From NCBI GenBank assembly GCA_944548615.1, contig OX155961.1, positions 17,587,538 through 17,651,537 on the forward strand: a stretch of DNA of 64,000 nucleotides, written 5' to 3'. Every line of letters begins with the position of its first letter. Position 1 is the first letter of the stretch. Shown here in pieces: positions 1-11,974 of the stretch. The notes beneath the pieces were generated by a model. It worked only from the letters and a program-made list of their open reading frames with translations. It did not search any database and was not told where the DNA came from. Made by a program: the position numbers and the translations under genes. Source of the stretch: Micropterix aruncella (lineage: Eukaryota > Arthropoda > Insecta > Lepidoptera > Micropterigidae).

Positions 1-1719
1 CATTCGTCCGAACAATGCCCATAGCTTCGTGTGCAGCTCATCGCCTCCATATTTCAGTAGCTCTCCTGGTAAGTTGCCAATGCCAGTCGCCTTCTTATTC
101 TTCTGTTCTTTTAGGGCTGTAACTACCTCTTTCAAAGAGAGTGGGTCGTCTAGCTCAACAGCACTAGGCAGCGCAGGAATTAAGCCGATGTGCTGCATGT
201 CCACAGATCGATCCACGTTGAGCAAGGTGTTAAAGTGATCCGCCCATCTCTTCAGCACATCTTCCTTGCTTTTCAGCAGATGTGAACCATCAGAGGATTT
301 AAGGGGAACGCTACATCGCTGGGTACTACCAATCAGCTTCCGCAGTTCTGAGTAGAAGTCGCCGAGTTGGTTAGTATTGGCTAACCACTGCATGTGTTGG
401 CTCTTTTCTTGCCACCAAGTGTCCTTAGTTTGCCTAGTCAGTCTACGTAGCTCAGTTCCACTTCTTTTTAGCTCATCTGTGATGTTATGGTGCTGGCGTC
501 CGTGATGTTGCCGACGTAGTAGTTCTCGGTGATTTTTAATTGCCTCTGATAGTATCTCTTCATTTTCGTCGAACCAGTCCTCGTTTCTCCGAGTTTTAAT
601 GCCCAGGATCTGAGTACCTGTTTCTAGTACATGAGAAGAGAGAAGGTTCCAGTTGGCTTGAAAATCACCGTCTTCAACGTTAAGTGTACTCAGCGCTAGG
701 TTCATTGCAGAGACGTATCTTTGCTGCGTTTCTTTATTTTCTAGGTGTTGTAGGTTTAGGGTAACACCTTTAACTCTCTCGGTCCTACGCGGTGGGTGTA
801 GGCGAAGTTGCAGCTTGGTAATGACGAGTCTGTGGTCCGTTCAGCAGTCCGCCCCACGCATAACGCGAGTGACGTGCACCTGAGAGATGTCTCTTTGGCG
901 GACTATAGCATAGTCAATCAGATGCCAATGCTTGGATCTTGGATGCATCCAGGTGGTTTTATATTTCGGTGGTAGTCTGAACATAGTGTTAGTTATTGCT
1001 AGTCCAAATAACGAGCACAGACTGAGCAAAAGCTGGCCATTGCTGTTCATATTGCCGATTCCATGCCTTCCAAGAACTTTAGGCCACGCTTCGTAGTCCT
1101 GTCCAACTCGCGCATTAAAGTCGCCTAGAAGTAAAACTTGTTCTTTGGGTCGTATCTGAGACAAATGTTGAGTTACTTCTTCATAGAACTTCTCCTTGAC
1201 ATCGTCTTCCTTGTCCAGAGTTGGCGCGTACAAGCTAATCACGTTGAGGAAGTTTTTATTGCTTAAATGAAGGCGCAGTGAGGTAACGCGGTCTGAGATG
1301 TGAACAGGACATTCCTCCAACTTGTTTGCGATGCTGTTTTTGACCGCGAATCCAACGCCAGATCGTCTGGGCTCCGACGCGGCAGTGCCCTTCCAAAAGA
1401 AGGTATATCCACCGCCGTGCTCCACTAGTTCCCCTTCCTCTGCAAGATGTGTTTCGCTGAGGGCAGCTATGTCAACATTATAGCGACGTAGTTCTCGGGC
1501 TACTATAGCGGTTTTTCTTTCAGGGCAAAGGTTGGAATCGCGATCCAAAAGAGTCCGAACGTTCCATGCACCATACGTCATTGTTTTGGATTTAATACTA
1601 TTTTTTGTGTATTTTCGACTACGAGGAAAAGATGCAGTAGCAGCCGTGGTTACTGCTACCCATTGTCCATCGCCATAGGTCTCTTTAGTCTTTTCATAGT
1701 CCATTTTTTCCGGAAGCAA
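1..1719 (-). pseudogene. RTE-like non-LTR retrotransposon, endonuclease plus start of reverse transcriptase, one stop codon; runs off window start
   Basis: From the ATG at 1719 the frame encodes an apurinic-type (APE) endonuclease that nicks target DNA for retrotransposition. Visible motifs are WNVRTL (Asn53), LSETH (Glu89), LLGDFNARVG (Asp200, Asn202) and LIDYA (Asp269). The frame hits TGA at 841-843 where relatives usually have Trp, just before TDHRLV, which carries the last catalytic Asp-His. It then stays open in the same frame to base 1, through a linker and into the first reverse transcriptase block (ATGIGNLPGELLK, 55-100). Proteins of this type are often annotated as craniofacial development protein 2-like. 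The RTE assignment rests on the EN-RT layout and that RT block. The start could lie further upstream, because another frame is open at 1656-1844. The copy is probably dead, since one stop separates catalytic residues. Confidence 0.85.
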
Positions 1720-1972
1720 TCAAGTGCGCAGTCTATATTATAGTGCACAGGTGGGCGCGCGACCACGGGTGCACTCTCTCTTCCTCCCTCTTCTGAACCC
1801 GATGGAACGGAGACCGTTACAACCGGAGAAAAGTATGGATGCAAATAATCACTAAATTTATTATTTAAATAATATTAATTATTGAGAAAATTTCAAAATA
1901 TGCTGACATTTTAGAATTCAAATTTAGATTGAATTCTAAATTATGATATTGCCATTGTTTATATAATATATG

Positions 1973-2335
1973 GTATTAGATTGCTTAACTCAATAGTACG
2001 ATTTGGCAACCGTTTTGAAACGGCGAAATGCAGGTGGCACTGATAGCATTGACGGCCAAACTAATAGCAATTTATCAGGCCATCTATAATAATAATCATA
2101 ATTAATGTTTTTTTCATATAAACAACCGATTGATAATGAAAGCCCAGTAATTTAACTAATGATAGCCGTAATAACATTCAATTATTAGCGCCAATTGTCG
2201 CATTTTTTACATAACCTGATTACATCACAGAAATAATACGGAGAGATAGAATGCCAGTTATTAGTCTATCTGAAATGAAAGTGCGTAATTATTCGAATTA
2301 CGTATTAAAGCCTGTCGCCATATTGAAGATAATAA
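1973..2335 (+). mobile_element. MITE family M, copy A
   Basis: It begins GTATTAGATTG, then an ACGATTTGGCA block, and runs on as the reverse complement of the copy at 20814-21407, including the block with CACTGATAGCATTGACGGCC. The far terminus is not seen; the copy fades just before the G tract at 2359. It encodes nothing. Confidence 0.55.
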
Positions 2336-2358
2336 TAGACAATTTTTGGAACTAACTC

Positions 2359-2373
2359 GGGGGGGGGGGGGGG
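2359..2373 (+). repeat. Poly-G tract, 15 bases
   Basis: An uninterrupted run of 15 G, one of about nine G or C runs of 10 or more in the window. Confidence 0.9.
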
Positions 2374-2667
2374 CTTTGCACTTTTCGGGGCCCCTTTGGG
2401 GGGTCGAACATTCTGACGACAATGGGGGTCCTATAAGCTGTAGGTTGTGTAGCTTATAGGTAAATCCTGCACTGAAGAAATGCACTAAATCCTGCACTAA
2501 TACCTTGATCATGGAGCTGACAAATAAAACAAATTCGAAACAAAATACGCGAAAGACGTAGAGTAAAACTCGCTGACATTGTTCACCAAGGTAACACCCC
2601 TGCAGACTAGTCCAGAGTTGCGATGGCTGCCATTGAAGATTAGTACTGGAGCAACCTCCATACTCAC

Positions 2668-2813
2668 CGCTACCTATATCGTAGACGTGCACATCTTGTT
2701 CATCGCCATCCGTGCCGCCTTCCGCCGAACGCTGACCTTGCTGGGCCAACCGCCGCCGCCGCCTGCTAGGTACTTCGGGGTGCTTACACGCGTTACTAAT
2801 ATCATGATGTCTC
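2668..2813 (-). other. Possible host exon with 5' splice donor (weak)
   Basis: On the minus strand a frame is open for about 48 codons, with an Arg run, then Gln/Gly/Asp-rich sequence ending in DVHVYDIGS. It is followed directly by GTGAGT (2667 down to 2662), a good donor. GC content is clearly above the AT-rich flanks. No convincing acceptor with a pyrimidine tract is seen upstream, and I do not recognise the protein. It could equally be a relic of a mobile element. Confidence 0.2.
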
Positions 2814-3164
2814 TAAAACTATAGCATTTAAAAATTTACAGTAAATGGTTAATAGTAACGGATAAATTTATTGTGATAAGGATTCTTATTTTGTTGCTAA
2901 TGTCTTCAACTAACACTGGCTACTTATTTTTATTATTTTTTGTGACATAAAAGCAGTTATTGTGGCTTATATATAACAGTTGGATATATATCTCTTTATA
3001 GATCTATTTAAGGCCGATGTTTATGTCATATGTTGTTTCCTCATATATCAAATCGTTTCATCAGAGCACGCCGATAAACAATTCACCAGCTCATGTTTCC
3101 CCGACTCGATTTACAAATATCATGATTTCGTATTGAAAACCAATATTTATCACAATAAAATATA

Positions 3165-3305
3165 GCCTATAGCACTCCTCGATATTGGAGTTTTCCATTA
3201 GTGAAAGAATTTTTGAGATCGGATCAGTAGTTCCGGAGATTACCCCCTACATACAAATTTACAAACTTACAAACATTACTTCTTTATAATATTAGTAGGT
3301 ATAGA
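3165..3305 (-). mobile_element. Helitron 5'-end fragment
   Basis: Read on the minus strand from 3305 it starts A|TCTATACC and continues TACTAATATTATAAAGAAG, then a block about unsettled target positions (GGGTAATCTCCGGA) matching the 5' part of the Helitrons at 6923-7317 and 53066-53788. The 3' hairpin was not found nearby, so this is a 5' piece or a diverged copy. Confidence 0.5.
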
Positions 3306-4720
3306 TGACGACATTTTGATAATTTCATGAATATACGTTAACTGGAAGTTCAGCGCCGAGATCTAAACAGCTTACCGGGTAATTCGCTGGCTCTCGATGA
3401 ATATCCATAAATATTTACCGATAACCTCCGACTTTTCTGTATTTTTCGCCGTAATTTAAAATTTTCTGATTTATTTACCATGTGTTTGAAAAGCGTCTGG
3501 GCGCGGCATTCAGCCGGAAAAAATACCAGGTGCACGTTTTCTATTCCTGTTATTTTTGCGATAATTTTTGGCCAAACCGACGATCGAAGGTTGCGATTAT
3601 ATAAGTATTATTTTATTGACCTTGTCCTAAGTAACGTCCGTTGCTGCATTGAAACACTGATATCCGTCAGATTACCAAAGTTACTGCCACGCGATGTTAT
3701 TAAAAGCCGGCCGCCTGTAAGATAATTCTGTGGCAAATAGGCAAACTACAGAAAGTAGGTGCTTTAACTTCTTTTATATTGTGCTTCGAGAAATGTAGTT
3801 TTGCCCGATGAAAGAGTAAAGTAACGCTGTTAAATGGTCATAATTAACTCATTTTGGCTAAAAAACGACTTATGTAGTTTGGCCTAATTGCCACAGAATT
3901 GTTGTTAGACATTAAGGTTGGCCCTTGCCGCAACCCCTTATTGGAAAAGTACAAAATTAATGAATAAAAGAAATAAGTATGTGGGTTAAAGTCTAAAAAA
4001 TGCAGAAAATTCAAGTACATAACTATGCCTGGATCTTATATAAAAATACTTTTACCCTAGCGCCAGTCCGACTGACATACCAGACTGGCACGATGCGTAC
4101 TACATTTACCTTAAAAAATAAATATAATAATAATAATAAAACGCAAAAAGGCAATCGGCAAGAAGAATACTAGTATTCTTCTTGCCGCTGAAGAAGGAGC
4201 CACGGACTCCGAAACGTCCGGCAAAGGTACAACCTTTACTAACCATACAATAAAAAAAACCTTCTGTAAAAATATTATTAAAATACATTATACCACATTA
4301 TATTTTATAATTTTTAATTGATAATGGTTTTTTTTATTCTGGTTGTAATTTAAATTTAGCAAAAATCCAAATAAACATAATAATTTACTGACTCACAACT
4401 ATCTCGCTGTAGTTGTAGGTTCGAATAAATAAATGAAATGAAATGAAAGGAAATCGACACTAGCTGTATAGGCGTATAGGCGTTAACTACATGTTATTAT
4501 TCAGATTAAGCCGTAACCGCAATAAGGCATGATGTATTTTTAATACTATAATACTGCTGTTATTGGACTTGTAAAATTGTAATACATGTCACGTCGTTAA
4601 CCCAGTAATGACTGTGTCCTTCCAACCTTGCGTAGATTTAAACCTTGGTAAAGGTCGGTTAGTTAACCGTATTGATAATTAAATGACATAATGCATTTCC
4701 TTACTGTACCAATCTAGTAA
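3306..4720. other. No gene recognised; unassigned AT-rich sequence
   Basis: Short ORFs on both strands show no known motif. A palindrome with ACTAGTATTCTTCTTGCCG arms lies at 4150-4185. No transposon ends with target duplication were found. Confidence 0.4.
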
Positions 4721-4721
4721 A

Positions 4722-4916
4722 TAATAAGCAACCAAGCAATTAAGCAAACTTGATTGTAATATTGGAGTCCTATCCACCCTAGAACGGGCTAGTCCCAGTT
4801 GGGTGACAGAAACAAATAAGCAAAAGGTTAAGGTTTTGCCATTCGGTTCCTGTTATTTTTGTAAGCTAATCAATGTTTATAGTAATTAATTCTTAAATAA
4901 ATAAATAAATAAATAC
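4722..4916 (+). mobile_element. 3' tail of a CR1-like non-LTR retrotransposon, 5'-truncated
   Basis: Carries the block CTAGAACGGGCTAGTCCCAG and TTGGGTGACAGAAAC and ends in an (AAAT)n repeat. The same sequence recurs at 25795-25995 and, inverted, at 35110-35280. The shared 3' end with variable 5' truncation and a short tandem-repeat tail is typical of CR1/L2-type retroposition. No coding part remains. Confidence 0.55.
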
Positions 4917-5684
4917 AGAATATAACCCATGTGTGTATCTTAGCAATCTCTAATTTTTGAAAAAGTTAGTTCCAGTTATGTCGCGTTAAAGCCCCAATGT
5001 CGATTAGAAACAACATGTTTAATAAACATTGGAAATTTATTCGCTTAGCTAGTATAGAAATATAGAAATTATCTTAATCTGCCTCCAGTTTCTGAAGTCT
5101 AAAAGGACAAGAATAGCAAGTTATCGATTATCCATTGCTTGACGAATATCATCGGTAACATGAACCAAGGCAGTAGTCGTGCTTTGTTTTGGTCGAAATT
5201 TTGATTGCAATGAGTATGAAAAGAAACATGATAAGACAACTGATTGATTTTATGGCACACCCAATAGCTTAGGCGAGCACATGGAGCATGGAAATCAGCC
5301 TGAAATTTTCTATGGAGCTTGTTGAGGAAGTTTTTGGTATTGGGGCAACAATGTCGTTCTTCCAGACATAGGGTAGTTCGTCGCTTTTAAGAGAAAGGTT
5401 AAAAATAAATGCAACTACTTCCGATGTTTCACTTGAACTACTACCGGATAGGAATAATAAGTTAGGGGATTATGCCGTCGTGACCCACATTTTTCGACTT
5501 GATGCTAAGTAGTATTTTCTCACCTCAAAGGCCGATATAGGATAGAAATCAGAAGGTGGGCTTTCAGTTGGGATTGAAGAATTGCTACAGATCGCAAGCA
5601 GAGCATTGCTCTTAGCTACGTTATCTAGGATGACAGAGAAGAGAAAAGTGGACATTGAGGGGTGTCAATTACTACAGGCGAACC

Positions 5685-6240
5685 CGCAACCCCAGGGAGT
5701 TATAACGGCATCGTGCCATTTTATCTCCCATGGAGTGAACGTAAAGACTTTGTGGAATTAATCCACGGTCTACGACGCAAACAGCTTGGTCACAGGTTTC
5801 AGGTCGCTTGCGCGGCCTGACGTTAGCGGTAATTCAAGTTCGAATTTATTGCAGACCGAGGCGCCTTTTGCTCGTCAAGCACACATGGGATCGGGAGGCC
5901 AACGGATTATATCTCGATGATGCCAGGTCAAAAACTACACCCGCTTCATAGGAAACGAACTCCCCTCAGCTATTCGCGGAATCGCGCAAGCGATTGGCTG
6001 ACGCCGCACGGTGCGCTAACCGCCTAGTTCCGCCCGAGGTGTTCCCGGGATCGCAACCTACGATGCCTTGCTGTCTACGGCTGCAGCTAACTGCAGCTAA
6101 CAGCACATGGCTTTCTTTCCAGGTTAGTCCCTCTTCGGAGGCTACCGGATGGGAGCTGAAGCGTGAATTAAGGCGACCTAAGAAAACACAGACGGACCAT
6201 CAGGCCCAAGTTACATGGAGCCACTAGGAACCTAACCATT
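5685..6240 (+). repeat. Unclassified dispersed repeat X, copy 1 (diverged)
   Basis: Aligns with copies at 12805, 32812, 39085, 40290 and 61925. Shared blocks are a 5' part with GGCGAACCCG, GGTCGCTTGCGCGG, CGATTGGCTGACGC and, near the 3' end, GGCTACCGGATGGGAG. No conserved reading frame exists between copies. A 10-bp tandem duplication (CTGCAGCTAA) lies at about 6082-6101. Confidence 0.55.
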
Positions 6241-6284
6241 AGAAAAGCAAGCATTGAGTCATGACGATTTATCAAATACACAAT

Positions 6285-6490
6285 AATGAAATAAATAAGA
6301 TAAAAACCAATTTAGCGCGTGAAGTTTGCAGCACCCACGTTTCGGCGATGTTGCAACCGCCTTTGTCCAGGGTAGACTAATCTGGACAACGGCGATTGCA
6401 ACATCGCCGAAACCTGTAGCGCTACAAACTTCACGCGGTAAAGTCGGTTTATATTATTTATAATGTTAATCAACCGCGATAGTCTTCTAA
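6285..6490 (+). mobile_element. Foldback element, short copy
   Basis: The left arm (ACGTTTCGGCGATGTTGCAA, CCGCCTTTGTCCAGGGTAGA) is repeated inverted on the right (GATTGCAACATCGCCGAAAC). A non-palindromic tail with CAACCGCGATAGTCTTC follows, as in the copies at 16604 and 30563. No coding capacity. Confidence 0.65.
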
Positions 6491-6922
6491 TTCACCAGAA
6501 TCTTTAATTTTATTGACCCAATAAATATTTGTACTTATAAGCTACGTGATATAATCTAACTTAACGATACTATCAGCTTCTTTTAAGTAAGGCTTTCCTT
6601 TTACGCGTTTACTCAAAAAAAAAAGTCAATAATTGTTTAAATTCCGATATTTTTTTATTTTCAATATAACGAGCAACCAAGAATGAAGTAGGAATCCCAA
6701 GATGTGATTAGTCGGAAGAAATACATTTTAAAAATATAACATTCGTTTGAAATAATTAACTTTTTATAAACATGGCTCTTTCTGACCAAGAAAAATATTT
6801 AAAATCATTATACTCTACTTACCGAAACTTACCCCAAAGAAGTTATCACTTAGTTGGACAGCATGGGACTAATCATCACTTTATTGTAAGCTCGACACAA
6901 CTGGGTGTGGGTTTATTTACTA

Positions 6923-7317
6923 CTAGCTGACCCGTGCCCACTTCGTTGGCACGGGTCAGCTTAATAAAGTCAGCTTAAGGTGACTTAAATATAAAATTTA
7001 GACATATGCTGTCGTTGACTTTTTTGTATGCATTACCAGGCTCTACAACTTTTCTTTAGAACTCAATCATATATCTCTCATCGTTAAAGCAGCGTTCGTA
7101 AGAAACGTTTTCATTCGACCGTTTTTTCTCCGACTTACTTTGCAAATCCGACTTCCACGAAAAAGTATTTTCAATTTTCGGATTAATATATAGTCTATGA
7201 TATTCACAAATAACGTGGCTTTCTATTGGTAAAAGAGTTTTTAAAATCGGTTCAGTAGATCCAGAGATTACTTCCTACAACCTCACAAACTGTACCTCTT
7301 TATAATAATAGTATAGA
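6923..7317 (-). mobile_element. Non-autonomous Helitron, complete (395 bp)
   Basis: On the minus strand it starts A|TCTATACTATTATTATAAAG at 7317 and ends in a strong hairpin (GACCCGTGCC loop GGGCACGGGTC) followed by CTAG at 6923, with T next. The A|TC...CTAG|T boundaries and the 3' hairpin are the Helitron rule, and there is no target duplication. No Rep/helicase is encoded. Confidence 0.85.
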
Positions 7318-7879
7318 TTAAGCTAATGTTATATTTTATGTTAACATTATAGATATTTCGTGTTGCGCTTGTTCGAATACTTTTCATCTTGCGATTGTTG
7401 CAAACTTTGTAAAAGACAAAATAAATAATAAATACTTGGATCACAAATCATACAAGAACGCAAAATCCTCTTACTCGATCTGTAGCAATACTGTAATATT
7501 ATATTTTCAATTGGAGTCTGAGAGACTTGGAGTCAGGGCGCGATATTCTGATATTTAAATCTACAAAAGATGCCGAATAAATTAAGTTTTGAAATGAAAT
7601 AGGTTTTATTATTATTACCGAATGTAGAGAGATCAGATTCTGAGACTCTACGATTGAAAGATGATCATATTATCGAAGAGAAAGATAGAAAATGTAATAA
7701 GAAGCCAACAATAGTGTTGTACTTGATTTATAGAAAAAAAATAAAACTAGCCAGGAAATAAACTACGACCAGATTTCGACTATATAATTAATAGTTTTTG
7801 TTTGTTAAATGTTTGTTAATATGTTTGTTTAGGTCAAATCTTGCAAGCTGAATTAGAACCACTTCCTATTATCCTATGA

Positions 7880-8340
7880 AGTTAAAATTGTACATGTTGG
7901 TTCAGTTCCGATGACAAAGCATTTTTATGGTGAGCATGACCTGATTCTTCACCCAGGATCAGCTCCCTAAGAGGATACTCTTCCATTGTCAACAGCACAG
8001 ACACACAATTGTGTATACGCGCGTATTCAATTATGATAGTCAGTTCTAAATTTTACTATGATATGGCTGCTGCACCCAGGGTTGGCTCCCGACGAGAGGA
8101 CTCTTAAACGGTCAACAGCACAGAAACGACATTTTGTATACGCATTCAATTGTGATAGCTCGTTTTAATTTTCACCGCGACAGGGCTGCTGCACTCAGGG
8201 TTGGCTTCCAACGAGAGGACTCCTCAACGGACGACAGCACAGAAACGAAATTTTGTATACGCGTTCAATTATGGTAGCCATTTCTAAATTTCACGATGAT
8301 ATGGCTGCTGCAGCCAGGATTGGCTCGGAACAGAGCATTT
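7880..8340 (-). mobile_element. Element Y, copy with about 3 internal ~118-bp repeats
   Basis: Reverse complement of the arrays at 13560 and 15740. Each unit contains GGCTGCTGCA, GGGTTGGCT, CGAGAGGACTC and ACAGCACAGA. The terminal part (GGTGAGCATGACCTGATTCT) matches the single-copy flank in the other copies. No coding frame is shared. Confidence 0.6.
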
Positions 8341-8344
8341 TAAT

Positions 8345-8764
8345 AAAAGCATGTTTATTAAAATTCGTTAATACTATTAACTTATGTATTAATGTAATCG
8401 TTAAAAGTATGGAGAAAGCATAAAACATGCCTCGAAATCGTCTAAAGACTTGTAAGGGCCTTTTCACATTGCCGTCCGGTTAAAATGACGTCATTACGGT
8501 AGCATCGCTACCGGCTTCCGATCAGTACGGCACGGAACGAACGGTGGCGTCGTTTTGACGGACGAGGTCGCGCTGTCGCTGCTCGACCGCACGAGGCCAT
8601 ATTATGGCTTATCGCGTTGTTTCAAGTCGGTCTTTAGCTTAACGGGAAATGTGACAGAGAAATTAATCTTATTCAACTACGTTAATAGATACTTAAATTG
8701 CAATTAATCTTCGGGTTATTAATTGATCCGCTAATTGTATTATCAATTTATAATAAACTATCTG
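8345..8764. other. No gene recognised
   Basis: Includes a somewhat GC-richer patch at 8455-8600 without a recognisable frame, domain or transposon end. Confidence 0.3.
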
Positions 8765-8873
8765 ATGGGTGATTCTTGAAAACTTTAGTATGCTAAATTC
8801 GTCCATGATCCATTTGATTTATATAGAGAAATTTAGCATACTATTTTTTTTAAAGAATAAGCCCACTGAAAGA
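8765..8873. mobile_element. Small hairpin MITE (~109 bp)
   Basis: Arms TAGTATGCTAAATT and AATTTAGCATACTA pair, extending outward through GGGTGATTCTT versus AAAGAATAAGCCC. Most of the 109 bp is palindrome. No clear target duplication. Confidence 0.5.
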
Positions 8874-8993
8874 AATATATTTCAAATTATTACTTCTTTG
8901 TATGAAAATAATAAACGTTATTATAATAGACAATTTAATTTAATTTAAAGGATTTACTAATAATATTAAAATTTAAAACATCAAATAAAATAT

Positions 8994-9307
8994 TGGGCTC
9001 GATTGCGTTTCTTTGTGAACTAAAATCGGAAATTAGTCCGTGTGAACAAGACAGGACAATACGCTAGAGCGGAATGTGAGATGACCGGTTGTCACTTTTT
9101 CGCATTTTAAAACTTCCCGCCAAGGTCAAATCTTACACCGCACGAAATATGCTCGAATTTATTCGGACGAGTATAAGTTCGACAGGTAGTATCGACGATC
9201 GACGATCGACGATCTTTCGTTTCATATTCCGCTCTAACGTATTGCTCTGTCTCGTTCGCTTGGACTAATTTTAGTTTTAGTTCACAAAGAAACGCAATCG
9301 GGCCCAT
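8994..9307. mobile_element. MITE family Z, copy 1
   Basis: Terminal inverted repeats read GGGCTCGATTGCGTTTCTTT on the left and AAAGAAACGCAATCGGGCCC on the right. Inverted similarity continues inward past CGCTAGAGCGGAAT versus ATTCCGCTCTAACG, giving arms near 90 bp. Flanks (A-TA left, TA-T right) fit a TA duplication but are AT-rich, so this is weak. Confidence 0.75.
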
Positions 9308-9684
9308 TATGTACCTAAATTACTTAATCCACAGCAAGAAATTAAAGTCAATTATTATATGATGTTTACTATCGGATTTCGCCCAACTAAGCGAAGCTTG
9401 TGCTTGGGCGGGCATTATATAAACATATACCTAAGTAGTTACATTAACATTACAACTTTACGAATACTTTGGAAAAATCTAAAATGTTAAGAGCAGTTTT
9501 ATTTAATACACAATTAAAAATGGATTTCGAATATCAAATTTAAAAAAGCTTTAATAATTACTATAAATTAAAGAAGGTAAAAATAGTCGTAGCTATAAAA
9601 TGATTACAATGTCAAAAATACCTAATAAATACTTATTCATGAATAATAATAATAATATTAACTAAAGAACTAAAAAAGACACAA

Positions 9685-9988
9685 TGGTCCCGATTGCGTT
9701 TCTTTGTGAACTAAAACTGAGATTAGTTTCAGCGAACGAGATATAGCGATAGGTTAGAGTGGAATATGATTTAAACGATAGTCGATAAAAAACTACCTGT
9801 TGAACTTATACTCGTCCGAATAAACTTGAACACATTTCGTGCGGTGTTAGATTCAGATGCTTTATGAAGGGTAGTTTTAATGCGAAAAAGTGACAACCGT
9901 TCATTTCACATTCGGCTCTAGCGTATTGCCCTGTGTCGTTCATTTGAACTAATTTCCGATTTTCATTCATGAAGAAACGCAATCAAGC
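9685..9988. mobile_element. MITE family Z, copy 2
   Basis: Left end CCCGATTGCGTTTCTTTGTG, right end GAAGAAACGCAATCAAGC, internal arms as in copy 1. More diverged than copies 1 and 4. Confidence 0.65.
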
Positions 9989-10463
9989 ATAATATTTAAA
10001 AGAAAATAAGAAATAATGTATAGTAATTCTTGAAATAGGAAGAATAAGAAAGAGATTATAAGAGTTAAAAAACCTAAATCACAAATAAATATATTTAACT
10101 ATAAACATTAGAAATAAACAAATAATACACATGACTATAAACAAATAAAAATATGTAAATTATGTAATTACATAAGTACGTACATAGTAAGTGGCTGTAA
10201 TTTCAAATAATTTAGAAGCCCGTGTAGTCTTTCATAAAAGTTTCTCGCTGGAAACGTTAAATAAGTCGATATTCTGGAATCGATTATGTATTAGGCGGTA
10301 TGTGATGGAATTTTGGTCATATATAGTAAAGACGGGAGGAACTTCGAAAAGACTACGAATTTTTATTTTTGTATTTCAGTTTTTCTATCATTTACTTTAC
10401 TTGCTCAATTTACTGTTATTGTCCTTTGAAGAAAATGGCGGTACTTAGAAATTTCCTTTTACA

Positions 10464-10560
10464 ACTATTATTTAGTATAGGTTAGCTGTACGAGATTGCT
10501 GTATGATAATAAGCCCGAAAATTGTAAAATTTCGGAATAAAGAGTAGAAACAAACAATCA
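10464..10560 (+). mobile_element. tRNA-derived SINE, 3' fragment (5'-truncated)
   Basis: Matches the last ~95 bp of the full SINE at 26124-26411: GAGATTGCTGTATGATAATA, AGCCCG, AATAAAGAGTAGAAACAAACAATC. It lacks the tRNA-like head. The divergence suggests an older insertion. Confidence 0.6.
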
Positions 10561-10773
10561 TTTTTTTCTAGACTAAATAAAGCTGCCCTGTTGTATGGCA
10601 ATCAAACAATATAAAGTTAAAGGTGTCGGGTCGGTGTCATTTGCGGAAAGACACAAATGAATCTGGAACCCTCACCCGATTCTTTAGCGAAATTTTCAGT
10701 TTATCAGCAATTGTATCAGAATGTTACGTATACAACAGAATATACGTATACAATGTTGTAGGCGAAAAAACTC

Positions 10774-10890
10774 ATTGGGTCCGATTGGGTTCCTTTTAAC
10801 ACTAAAACTGAAATTAGTTCAAGCGAACGAGATAAAGCAATACGTTAGAGCGAAATATGAAACGAATAGATTGTACGACATTAACGATCT
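10774..10890. mobile_element. MITE family Z, copy 3 (one arm only)
   Basis: The left arm is readable (GGGTCCGATTGGGTTCCTTT then AGTTCAAGCGAACGAGATAA, ACGTTAGAGCGAAATATGAA). The right arm is missing; AT-rich sequence follows to 11220. Confidence 0.55.
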
Positions 10891-11248
10891 CTAAAAACTG
10901 TATGCATCTTGACTATATCTCTTTCTGTAGGTAATAGGTTTTTAATCGATTTTCAATTTGACTAAAATGTATCGACTATTTCTATTATTAGGTAGGCACA
11001 TATTAATTATATCTTGACTATTTTTATTTGCAATATAATCACTAAGACATTTTATTTTACTTTTTGACAATCGTCACATTTTTTTTGTTCCTTTTGACGA
11101 TACATTTATTAATTTTATACGAAAAAAAAAACATTTTTATTGGTATTTTAAAGAATTAATTATGTTCATTATAACCCTGTTTTTTTTCTCATTACATTAT
11201 TTATTATATTCAATGTAATAGAATCACTACTCATTGAGTTAACTTACT

Positions 11249-11550
11249 GGGCCCGATTGCGTTTCTTTGTGAACTAAAACTGAAATTAGTCCAAGCGAAC
11301 GAGACAGAGCAATACGTTAGAGCGGAATATGAAACGAATGATCGTCGATAAATACTACCTGCCGAACTTATACTCGTCCGAATAAATTCGAGCATATTTA
11401 GTGCGGTGTAAGATTTGACCTTGGCGGGCAGTTTTAATGCGAAAAAGTGACAACCGGACATCTCACACTCTGCTCTAGCGTATTGGCCTGTCTCGTTCAC
11501 ACGGACTAATTTCCGATTTAAGTTCACGAAGAAACGCAATCGAGCCCACT
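11249..11550. mobile_element. MITE family Z, copy 4
   Basis: Ends GGGCCCGATTGCGTTTCTTT and AAGAAACGCAATCGAGCCC, length and arms as in copy 1. The minus-strand ORF through it is a product of the repeat and not a gene. Confidence 0.75.
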
Positions 11551-11791
11551 TTCTACATATCTTACTCTGTTTTTTTATCTGCTAAACTAAATGGTGAGAC
11601 TCGATTTAATTCTACGATAATACATTCTTACGAGTAACCTTTTATGTTTTGATTATTAATAGAAGAATTTGATCATTAATGAAGAATTCGATCATATCAC
11701 GGCCAAATGTATATGTAATGCGGCTATGTCTATACAACTATATATTACTTTTTAGGAAAATAAATTATTTGATTTGATTTGATTTGATTAG

Positions 11792-11970
11792 AGCGGAATA
11801 TGAAACACATTTCGTGCAGTGTTAGATTACGATGCTTTATCTTTTGTTAGTAGATTTAATGCGAAAAGTGTCAAGCGTTCATTTCACATTTCGCTCTAAC
11901 GTATTGCCCTGTCTCGTTCACACGAAATAATTTCCGATTTTAGTTCACGAAGAAACGCGATCGAGCCCAT
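11792..11970. mobile_element. MITE family Z, copy 5 (truncated)
   Basis: The inner left arm (AGAGCGGAATATGAAACACA) and the complete right arm ending AAGAAACGCGATCGAGCCC are present. The left terminus is lost and replaced by a GATTT repeat. Confidence 0.6.
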
Positions 11971-11974
11971 TATA

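Noticed and set aside
1656..1844. 62-codon ORF upstream of the RTE endonuclease
   Set aside because: It overlaps the endonuclease start in another frame and has no motif; more likely 5' UTR.
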